Below are positions 1-5,106 of a stretch of 6,201 nucleotides of DNA, piece after piece; position 1 is the first letter of the stretch; every line of letters begins with the position of its first letter. Below the pieces are notes generated by a model. The model saw nothing but the letters and a program-made list of their open reading frames with translations. It searched no databases and was not told where the DNA came from. The translations under genes were made by a program, and so were the position numbers. Source of the DNA: Armatimonadota bacterium (GTDB taxonomy: Bacteria > Sysuimicrobiota > Sysuimicrobiia > Sysuimicrobiales > Humicultoraceae); contig JACQHU010000093.1 in NCBI GenBank assembly GCA_016198805.1, positions 1 through 6,201 on the forward strand. Reading direction: 5' to 3'.

Positions 1-477
1 CCGCAGCACCCGGGCGTAGGGCGCATAGGAGCACGACCGGAGCGAGCCCTGCGTCTGCATGGCCGCGCCGTCCACAAAGACCTGGATGACCGCCACATCG
101 GCCCAGCTCTCGGCCGGATAATGAAACACGTTATGGAACTTGGCGACTCCCGCCAGCAGGTCTTCGATCATCTGGGCGCGAGGCTTGCCCAGGTCCTCCG
201 CCACCCGGTAGAGGAGCTGCGCGTGACCGATCTCGTCCTGGACCTTGGCCACCAGCGCCATCTTGCGGGCCAGCGTCGGAGCGCGGGGAATCCATTCCCG
301 CTCAGGGAGCGCGCCCATGAGTTCCGAGTTGGCGTGCATCTGGATCAGGCGCAGGCACTCAAAGCGGTATTTGGCCGGCATCCACTCGGCGGCCTCGACG
401 CGGTCCCCGGCGGCCAGCCGCGCCTCAAAGGCGGCCAGCTGTTCGGGATCGTCTGCTTCGTCCACCCGGATCGTCAC
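1..477 (-). CDS. paaA: Ring-1,2-phenylacetyl-CoA epoxidase subunit PaaA, N-terminal half (truncated by window edge)
   Basis: Seen: an open frame of 159 codons from GTG at 477 to the window edge with no stop, so the C-terminal half is missing (E. coli PaaA is about 309 aa). GGAGG lies 7 nt before the GTG, which decides the start. Landmarks of the PaaA/PaaC diiron family are visible: EWMP (31-34), MHANSE (47-52), LPEREW (57-62), WIPRAP (62-67), KVQDEIGH (78-85) and VDGAA (135-139). Recalling the E. coli protein, E52, K78, E82, H85 and D136 correspond to E42, K68, E72, H75 and D126 at a constant offset of 10; these include iron ligands and the active-site lysine. The second ExxH ligand set would lie just beyond the edge. 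Known: PaaA is the catalytic oxygenase subunit that, with PaaB, PaaC and PaaE, epoxidises the ring of phenylacetyl-CoA in the cytoplasm. Inferred: paaB and paaC probably follow outside the window. A related diiron acyl-CoA epoxidase such as BoxB is possible but fits the motifs less well. Confidence 0.85.
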   Translation of the reverse strand, partial: MTIRVDEADDPEQLAAFEARLAAGDRVEAAEWMPAKYRFECLRLIQMHANSELMGALPEREWIPRAPTLARKMALVAKVQDEIGHAQLLYRVAEDLGKPRAQMIEDLLAGVAKFHNVFHYPAESWADVAVIQVFVDGAAMQTQGSLRSCSYAPYARVLR

Positions 478-484
478 GCTCGCA

Positions 485-489
485 CCTCC
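485..489 (-). promoter_or_regulatory. Ribosome-binding site of paaA
   Basis: The coding strand reads GGGAGGTG. GGAGG at 489-485 is 7 nt from the GTG at 477. It is one of the best Shine-Dalgarno matches in the window and fixes the otherwise weak GTG as the start; no in-frame ATG lies between it and the promoter. Confidence 0.75.
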
Positions 490-506
490 CGCCCCATCGG
501 CGGCAT

Positions 507-519
507 GACGCCGTGCGTC
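507..519 (-). repeat. Short perfect inverted repeat in the paaA leader
   Basis: GACGC-ACG-GCGTC is a 5-bp perfect stem with a 3-nt loop. It lies immediately after the predicted paaA transcription start (about 519-520), so it would form the very 5' end of the mRNA. It could be a 5' stabilising hairpin or a small operator half-site. A match this short can also arise by chance in G+C-rich DNA. Confidence 0.3.
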
Positions 520-525
520 GCGTCA

Positions 526-555
526 ATTGTAGGCGAGGGTTGAAAAGACCGTCAA
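526..555 (-). promoter_or_regulatory. Sigma70-like promoter for paaA
   Basis: On the minus strand TTGACG (555-550; 5 of 6 to TTGACA) is followed after 18 nt by TACAAT (531-526; 5 of 6 to TATAAT). The -35 box overlaps the TGA stop of the HIT gene (554-552) and the spacer contains a TTTT tract, so the region is locally A+T-rich in a very G+C-rich context. The implied start near 519-520 gives a leader of about 42 nt that includes the strong paaA ribosome-binding site. A second TTGACG (528-523) overlaps the -10 box. This suggests paaA is transcribed separately from the fab-rnc-HIT genes. No transcription factor site could be assigned. Confidence 0.6.
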
Positions 556-1052
556 CCGCCGGGGACGGCGCCGGTGGCGGCCAGGGCCTCGGCCAGACGG
601 TCGTAGGTCTCGGCCAGGTGCTGCGGCAGCACCTTCACATCGCCCAGAACCGGCATGAAGTTGGTGTCGCCCACCCACCGCGGCACGATGTGCAGGTGCA
701 GGTGGTCGTCGACCCCTGCGCCGGCGGCCCGGCCCAGATTAAACCCGATGTTGAACCCCTGCGGCTCCATGGCCCGTTCCAGGACCTGCACCGCCAGCGA
801 CGTCAGGCCCATCACGGCCGCCGCCTCCTCGGCCGTCAGCAGGTCGAGCCGCGCCACATGCCGGTAGGGCACGGCCATCAGGTGCCCGCTGTTGTAGGGG
901 TACCGGTTGAGGATCAGGTACCCGAGGGCCGCCCGGTGCAGCACGAGGGCGGCGCGGTCGTCGCCGGCGGCGACGGTCTCGCAGAAGATGCACCCTTGTG
1001 CCCTGGGGCCCGCGACGTAGCCGATCCGCCACGGAGCCCAGATCCGCTCCAT
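552..1052 (-). CDS. HIT-family nucleotide-binding protein (Ap4A phosphorylase/hydrolase-like)
   Basis: A 166-aa protein with the histidine-triad signature HLHLHIV at 117-123; by family rule the middle His119 is the nucleophile that forms a nucleotidyl intermediate. Supporting features are an N-terminal IWAPWR (4-9), a CxxC pair (C21, C24; CIFC) likely to bind zinc, LNRYPYNSGHLMAVP (48-62) typical of the fold, and the N and G residues of FNIGFNLG (100-107) before the triad. The IWxPWR start with HxHxHxVPRW resembles the mycobacterial Rv2613c-type Ap4A phosphorylase branch rather than Hint, so cleavage of diadenosine polyphosphates or related dinucleotides is likely; the exact substrate is inferred. 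The ATG at 1052 shares one base with the rnc stop (TGATG), and AGGAG lies 6 nt upstream inside rnc, so translation is coupled to rnc. A TTG one codon earlier is less likely. Cytoplasmic; no signal peptide or membrane segment. Confidence 0.88.
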   Translation of the reverse strand: MERIWAPWRIGYVAGPRAQGCIFCETVAAGDDRAALVLHRAALGYLILNRYPYNSGHLMAVPYRHVARLDLLTAEEAAAVMGLTSLAVQVLERAMEPQGFNIGFNLGRAAGAGVDDHLHLHIVPRWVGDTNFMPVLGDVKVLPQHLAETYDRLAEALAATGAVPGG

Positions 1053-1831
1053 CAACTGCTCCTGTCGAGACGGCTGATCGCCTCGGCGGCGGCCGACTGC
1101 TCCGCTTCCTTCTTGCTCTTTCCGCGGCCCTCGCCGAGTGCCCGCCCTCCGGCCTCGACAGCGGCGACAAAGATCCTGGCGTGATCCGGTCCTTCCTCCT
1201 GGGTGATCCGGTAGCGAGGCATCTGGCCGCGCCGCTGGAGCCGTTCCTGCAGCTGGCTCTTGAAGTCATGCCCGGCCCGCTGCAGGTCCTCGGTCAGCTC
1301 ACCGAGCCAGCGGCTGACGACCGCGTGCGCCACCCCGTAGCCCGAGTCGATGTAGACGGCCCCGATCACGGCTTCCACCGCATCAGCCAGCATGGACGGC
1401 CGCTGGCGGCCGCCCCCCTTCTCCTCGCCCTTCCCCAGGAGGAGGTATCGGCCCAGATTCAGGCGGCGAGCCACGGAGGCCAGCGCGGCCTCGTTGACCA
1501 GCCGTGCCCGGTGCTTGGCCAGGCCGCCCTCATCCATGTCGGGGTGGCGCCGGTAGAGGTCGTCGCTGACCACCAGGCTCAGCACGGCGTCGCCCAGGAA
1601 CTCCAGCCGCTCGTAGCTCTTCTGGGGATCCCGGCCTCGCTCGTGGCTGAACGACCCGTGCCGCAGCGCCAGGTCGAGGATGGACCGATCGCGGAACCGG
1701 ACGCCCAGGCGCTCCTCCAGCTGCGCTAGGTGCGCGAGCCGCTCCTGGGAGAGCACTTCCCCGACCGCGCCGGTCTCGTCCGCCGCGGTCGGCGCGGCCG
1801 GGGGCGGCGTGCTTCGCGAGGACCTACGCAT
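1052..1831 (-). CDS. rnc: Ribonuclease III
   Basis: A double-strand-specific endoribonuclease that processes rRNA precursors and structured mRNAs. From the ATG at 1831 it is 259 aa. The RNase III signature ERLEFLGDAVL is at 74-84, and MLADAVEAVIGAVYID follows at 147-162. The metal-binding catalytic residues corresponding to E. coli E38, E41, D45, D114 and E117 are E74, E77, D81, D150 and E153, all present. A double-stranded RNA-binding domain covers about 189-255, with FKSQLQE near its start and the basic KSKKEAEQSAAAEA helix near its end. The N terminus has about 45 residues before the conserved LGVRF, rich in Ser, Pro and Ala and probably disordered; this is longer than usual. The ATG overlaps the fabF stop by 8 nt and has no clear Shine-Dalgarno, so coupling to fabF translation is inferred. 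A GTG at 1756 would remove the tail and is the main alternative start. The stop shares a base with the HIT start. Confidence 0.95.
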   Translation of the reverse strand: MRRSSRSTPPPAAPTAADETGAVGEVLSQERLAHLAQLEERLGVRFRDRSILDLALRHGSFSHERGRDPQKSYERLEFLGDAVLSLVVSDDLYRRHPDMDEGGLAKHRARLVNEAALASVARRLNLGRYLLLGKGEEKGGGRQRPSMLADAVEAVIGAVYIDSGYGVAHAVVSRWLGELTEDLQRAGHDFKSQLQERLQRRGQMPRYRITQEEGPDHARIFVAAVEAGGRALGEGRGKSKKEAEQSAAAEAISRLDRSS

Positions 1832-3050
1832 GGGCGCGGAGGACCAGGATGGCGTTGTGCCCGCCGAACCCAAATGCGTTGGACATCACCGTCCGCAGCC
1901 GGGCCGGGCGTGCCGCGTTGGGGACGTAATCCAGATCGCAGTCTGGATCCGGCACCTCATAGTTGATCGTGGGCGGAATCATCTGGTGGCCCAGGGCTAG
2001 GACACAGGCGATGAACTCGACACCACCGGCGGCGCCCAGGAGATGACCCGTCATGGACTTGGTGGAGGAGACGGCCACCCGCCGGGCATGGTCCCGGAAG
2101 AGCCGTTTGATCGCCAGCGTCTCCAGCCGATCGTTGTACGGCGTGCTGGTCCCATGCGCGTTGATGTAATCGACCTCTTCAGGCGCGATGCCGGCGTCCG
2201 CGAGCGCCGCCGCCATGCTCCGGTAGGCGCCATCCCCTTCGGGATCCGGCTGCGTGATGTGGAACGCGTCGGTGGTCACGCCGTAGCCGGTTAGCTCCGC
2301 GTAGATCCTGGCGCCGCGCGATGCGGCCGTCTCCAGGGCCTCCAGCAGCACCACGCCCGCGCCCTCGCCCATGACGAACCCGTCCCGCATGGCATCGAAG
2401 GGCCGCGAGGCGCGCTGGGGCTCGTCGTTGCGTGTCGACATGGCCTTCATCGAGCAGAATCCCGCCAGCGCCAGTGGTGTGACGGCGGCCTCGCTGCCGC
2501 CGGCCAGCATCGCGTCGACCTCACCACGTTCGATCATCCGGGCCGCGTCGCCGATCGCGTTTGCGCCCGTGGCGCAGGCCGTCACCACGCAGGAACTCGG
2601 CCCCTTGGCGCCGGTCAGGATCGCGGTCACGCCGCTGGCCATGTTGGTGATGATCATGGGAATGAAGAACGGCGACACACGGTCCGGGCCCCGCTGCATG
2701 AGTGTCCGATGCGCGTCCTCCCAGCTCGCCGCCCCGCCGATGCCGGAGCCGATCAACACCCCGGTGCGGCCCGTGTTCGCCGGCGTGATCACATACCCCG
2801 CGTCCTCCAGCGCCATCCGCGCCGCGGCGTAGGCGAACTGGACGAACCGGTCGTTCCGGCGCGCTTCCTTTCGATCCATGTAGTCGGTGGGGTCAAAGCC
2901 GCGCACCTCGGCGGCGATCCGGGTGCTCATTCCCTCGGGGTCAAACGCGGTGATGCGGTCGACGCCGGATTTCCCCTGGACGAGCGACGCCCAGAACGCC
3001 TCGAGGCCCGTCCCGATGGGGCTGACGACACCGAGGCCGGTCACGACCAC
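1824..3050 (-). CDS. fabF: 3-oxoacyl-ACP synthase II (beta-ketoacyl-ACP synthase, KAS II)
   Basis: It condenses acyl-ACP with malonyl-ACP in the elongation cycle. Counting from the GTG at 3050 the protein has 408 aa, close to the usual 410-415. The Cys-His-His triad is visible: C159 in VTACATG, H299 in NAHGTSTPYND and H336 in SMTGHLLGAAGG, with K331 in SSTKS. SPFFIPMIITNMASG (126-140), GFCSMKAMSTRND (197-209) and the C-terminal AFGFGGHN (392-399) point to FabF rather than FabB. The 5' end is uncertain. GTG 3050 gives MVVTGLG, but homologues start a few residues earlier with RVVVTGLG; the upstream in-frame codons encode LRVVVTG, and the frame is open back into acpP. No ATG, GTG or TTG occurs there; the best-placed candidate is ATA at 3083, 8 nt after AAGGAG, which would give 419 aa. 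It follows acpP and overlaps rnc by 8 nt at its 3' end. Confidence 0.95.
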   Translation of the reverse strand: MVVTGLGVVSPIGTGLEAFWASLVQGKSGVDRITAFDPEGMSTRIAAEVRGFDPTDYMDRKEARRNDRFVQFAYAAARMALEDAGYVITPANTGRTGVLIGSGIGGAASWEDAHRTLMQRGPDRVSPFFIPMIITNMASGVTAILTGAKGPSSCVVTACATGANAIGDAARMIERGEVDAMLAGGSEAAVTPLALAGFCSMKAMSTRNDEPQRASRPFDAMRDGFVMGEGAGVVLLEALETAASRGARIYAELTGYGVTTDAFHITQPDPEGDGAYRSMAAALADAGIAPEEVDYINAHGTSTPYNDRLETLAIKRLFRDHARRVAVSSTKSMTGHLLGAAGGVEFIACVLALGHQMIPPTINYEVPDPDCDLDYVPNAARPARLRTVMSNAFGFGGHNAILVLRAHA

Positions 3051-3079
3051 CCGCAGGCGCGTGGGTGCGCCGTAGGCCG

Positions 3080-3328
3080 TTATTGCGTCGACTCCTTCTG
3101 GTGACTCTCGATGAACTTCACCGCGTCGCCGACCGTGACGATCTTCTCGGCCTGATCGTCGGGGATCTCGATCTCGAACTCTTCCTCCAGCGCCATCACC
3201 AGCTCGACCACATCGAGCGAGTCGGCGCCCAGATCCTCCACGAACGAGGACTCGCGCGTGATGGTCTCCTCGTCGACGCCGAGTTGATGCGCCACCCTCG
3301 TCCTGACGCGTTCAAAGACCGAAGCCAT
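3080..3328 (-). CDS. acpP: Acyl carrier protein
   Basis: A small acidic protein of 82 aa that carries the growing acyl chain on a 4'-phosphopantetheine arm. The attachment motif DLGADSLDVVEL is at 32-43, with Ser37 as the modified residue. The acidic helix LVMALEEEFEIEIPDDQAEK (43-62) and the C-terminal VGDAVKFI segment are typical of ACP and form the docking face for FabD, FabH, FabG and FabF. I chose the ATG at 3328 (MASVFERVR) because it gives the usual length. GTG codons in frame at 3346 and 3340 would add 6 or 4 residues; GAGGT 8 nt before GTG 3346 makes that start possible. GGAGG before the ATG is 11 nt away, rather far, with a weaker AGGG only 3 nt away. It is separated from fabG by 54 nt, the largest gap within the fab cluster, as expected for a protein needed in excess. 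The TAA stop is embedded in the likely fabF initiation region. Confidence 0.96.
   Translation of the reverse strand: MASVFERVRTRVAHQLGVDEETITRESSFVEDLGADSLDVVELVMALEEEFEIEIPDDQAEKIVTVGDAVKFIESHQKESTQ
3092..3097 (-). promoter_or_regulatory. Shine-Dalgarno at the end of acpP, probably for fabF
   Basis: AAGGAG (3097-3092) sits within the last acpP codons, 8 nt before an ATA in fabF frame (3083-3081) that overlaps the acpP TAA stop as ATAA. It is 41 nt before the GTG at 3050, too far to serve that codon directly. Its placement suggests that fabF translation starts, or ribosomes are reloaded, at the acpP stop. That it is used is an inference. Confidence 0.45.
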
Positions 3329-3337
3329 CGTCCCTAC

Positions 3338-3354
3338 CACCTCCACCTCAGGTG
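3338..3354 (-). promoter_or_regulatory. Nested inverted repeats over the acpP ribosome-binding site
   Basis: The coding strand between fabG and acpP reads CACCTGAGGTGGAGGTG at 3354-3338. CACCT (3354-3350) can pair with AGGTG at 3342-3338 around a 7-nt loop, burying part of the GGAGG Shine-Dalgarno (3344-3340). The same CACCT also forms a DNA palindrome with the nearer AGGTG (3348-3344). The structure could tune acpP translation or be an operator-like site. The repeats are short, so chance is a real alternative. Confidence 0.3.
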
Positions 3355-3382
3355 ACCTCGCCGCCCTGACCCTGCGGCGCCT

Positions 3383-4132
3383 TCAGTGCATGATCAGCCC
3401 GCCATCGACGTTCAGCACCTGCCCGGTAATATACGCCGCCTCGTCCGAGGCGAGGAAGACCACGGCTGCCGCGACGTCGTCGCCGGTGCCCGGCCGGCCC
3501 AGCGGGATCTGGTCCAGGTAGCGCGCCGCCACCTCGGATGGCAGCCGCTCGGTCATCCCCACGGTGATGAACCCGGGAGCGACCGCGTTTACGGTGATGC
3601 CGCGCGAGCCCACTTCGCGCGCCACCGCGCGGGTCAGGCCGATCACCCCTGCTTTGGCCGACACATAGTTCGCCTGACCGGCGTTCCCCGCCTGCCCGGC
3701 GGTGGACGTGATGTTGATGATCCGCCCCCGGCGCTGGCGGACGAATTCGCGCAGCGCCGCCCGGATACAGTGGAAGGTCCCGCTGAGATTGACGGCCACC
3801 ACGGCCTGCCAGTCGTCGTCCTTCATGCGGAGGATCAGGCCATCGCGGGTGATCCCGGCGTTACAGACCAGGATGTCCAGACGGCCGAAGGTCGCCGTGG
3901 CGGCTCCCACGATGGCCGCGGCCTCGGCCGGGTCGGCGACATCCCCCTGCACCGCCCGCGCCCGCCCGCCCGCGGCCTCAATCTCCTGGACCACCGCCTC
4001 AGCAGCGTCGGCATGCTGGCGGTAGTGGACGACGACCGCCGCCCCTTCCCGAGCCAGCGCGGCCGCGATGCGGCTGCCGATCCCTCCGGACGCCCCGGTC
4101 ACCACTGCGACCCGGTCGCGCAGACGTCCCAT
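3383..4132 (-). CDS. fabG: 3-oxoacyl-ACP reductase
   Basis: It reduces 3-ketoacyl-ACP to 3-hydroxyacyl-ACP with NADPH, the first reduction of the elongation cycle. It is a classical short-chain dehydrogenase/reductase of 249 aa, the usual FabG length. The cofactor-binding TGASGGIG is at 12-19, the basic HYR segment after strand 2 (36-38) suits NADPH, GDV is at 63-65 and NAG at 91-93. The catalytic tetrad is complete: N115, S143, Y156 in the YVSAK motif and K160. The C-terminal ITGQVLNVDGG (235-245) is typical. The ATG at 4132 has AGGAG 5 nt upstream that overlaps the fabD TAG stop (read as TAGGAG), and only 8 nt separate the two genes, so they are co-translated. Its position between fabD and acpP supports FabG over other reductases of this large family. 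Confidence 0.95.
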   Translation of the reverse strand: MGRLRDRVAVVTGASGGIGSRIAAALAREGAAVVVHYRQHADAAEAVVQEIEAAGGRARAVQGDVADPAEAAAIVGAATATFGRLDILVCNAGITRDGLILRMKDDDWQAVVAVNLSGTFHCIRAALREFVRQRRGRIINITSTAGQAGNAGQANYVSAKAGVIGLTRAVAREVGSRGITVNAVAPGFITVGMTERLPSEVAARYLDQIPLGRPGTGDDVAAAVVFLASDEAAYITGQVLNVDGGLIMH

Positions 4133-4140
4133 TGTCGCTC

Positions 4141-5106
4141 CTACGCCATGCCTTCAGCAGCCTGCGTCCGGCCCGCCGATGCCGCCGTCGCGAGCGCGGC
4201 CAGCGCGCCCTCCAGGCTCGCCTGGTTCTCGACGGAGAGGACCGGCACATCGGGCAGCGTCCTGCGGATCAGACCGGCCAGTGTCGTCCCTGGTCCAGCC
4301 TCCAGGAACGCGGAAGCCCCGAGCGCCCGCAGCGTGTGCACCGACTGCTCCCAGCGCACCGGGCTCGCCACCTGATCGAGGAGGACCCGGCGAATCTCCG
4401 CCGGGTGCTGGACGGGCTGCGCCGTCACGTTGGCCACAACGGGAAACAGGGCTGGGTGCAGGGGGACGCTTTCAAGCACGGGCGTCAGCCGGTCCGCGGC
4501 TGAGCGCATCAGCGACGTGTGAAACGGCGCGCTGACGGCCAGCCGCATCGCCCGCCGCGCCCCGGTCGCACGCAGGCGGTCACAGGCCGCCTCGACCGCG
4601 GCGATCTCCCCGGCGATCACCACCTGGCCCGGGGCGTTGAAATTGGCGACTTCGACGAATCCTTCAACGCTCTCACACACCTCGGCGACGCGGCCGGACG
4701 GCAGTCCCAGGATCGCGGCCATGGCTGTCTCGAGGCCTTCGGCCGCCTCCTGCATGAGCCGTCCACGCTGGCGGACCACCCTGACCGCGTCGTGCAGGCT
4801 CATGGCGCCTGCGGCCACCAGCGCCGTATATTCGCCGAGGCTCAGCCCCGCGGCCAGATCCGGCCTGACGCCGTGGTGGATCACGGTGGACGCCACGGCC
4901 CAGCTGCACGTCAGCAGCGCGGGCTGCGTATTCGCGGTCTCGCGGAGACGCTCCTCCGGTCCCACCCGGCAGAGGTCGAGCAGGTCCAGGCCGATGGCAT
5001 CGCTGGCTTCCTCAAACACGCGGCGCGCCACCGGGTACCGCAGGGCCAGCTCAACCCCCATGCCGACATACTGGGCCCCCTGGCCTGGAAAAACAAACGC
5101 GATCAC
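4141..5106 (-). CDS. fabD: Malonyl-CoA:ACP transacylase
   Basis: It transfers malonate from malonyl-CoA to the ACP arm, supplying the extender for FabH and FabF. The chosen start is the GTG at 5106, giving 321 aa beginning VIAFVFPGQGAQ, the normal FabD beginning and length; it shares four bases with the fabH stop (GTGA). The frame is open further upstream, but the extra residues are the out-of-frame end of fabH. Seen: GQGAQ (8-12), the active-site serine S89 in GLSLGEYTAL (the family consensus is more often GHSLGE), R114 in QRGRLMQEA for the malonyl carboxylate, H196 in APFHTSLM, and AFLEAGPG (266-273) near the C terminus. Spacing of S89 to R114 (25 residues) matches E. coli S92 and R117. There is no strong Shine-Dalgarno before the GTG, so translational coupling to fabH is inferred. 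Confidence 0.95.
   Translation of the reverse strand: MIAFVFPGQGAQYVGMGVELALRYPVARRVFEEASDAIGLDLLDLCRVGPEERLRETANTQPALLTCSWAVASTVIHHGVRPDLAAGLSLGEYTALVAAGAMSLHDAVRVVRQRGRLMQEAAEGLETAMAAILGLPSGRVAEVCESVEGFVEVANFNAPGQVVIAGEIAAVEAACDRLRATGARRAMRLAVSAPFHTSLMRSAADRLTPVLESVPLHPALFPVVANVTAQPVQHPAEIRRVLLDQVASPVRWEQSVHTLRALGASAFLEAGPGTTLAGLIRRTLPDVPVLSVENQASLEGALAALATAASAGRTQAAEGMA

Noticed and set aside
121..543. Plus-strand open frame beginning with an ATG opposite paaA and the gap
   Set aside because: The minus strand carries clear PaaA motifs with a strong ribosome-binding site; the plus-strand product has no recognisable feature and crosses the promoter gap.
478..551. Rho-independent terminator after the HIT gene
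   Set aside because: The only inverted repeat (507-519) has a 5-bp stem, lacks a following T-run on the coding strand, and lies after the predicted promoter.
998..1729. Plus-strand open frame of 243 codons opposite rnc and the HIT gene
   Set aside because: The opposite strand encodes RNase III with all catalytic residues; the frame has no ribosome-binding site or known motif.
3386..4375. Long plus-strand open frame of 329 codons antisense to fabG and the end of fabD
   Set aside because: It mirrors two confidently identified genes, is rich in Arg, His, Pro and Gly without a recognisable domain, and is the type of open frame high G+C content produces opposite real genes.
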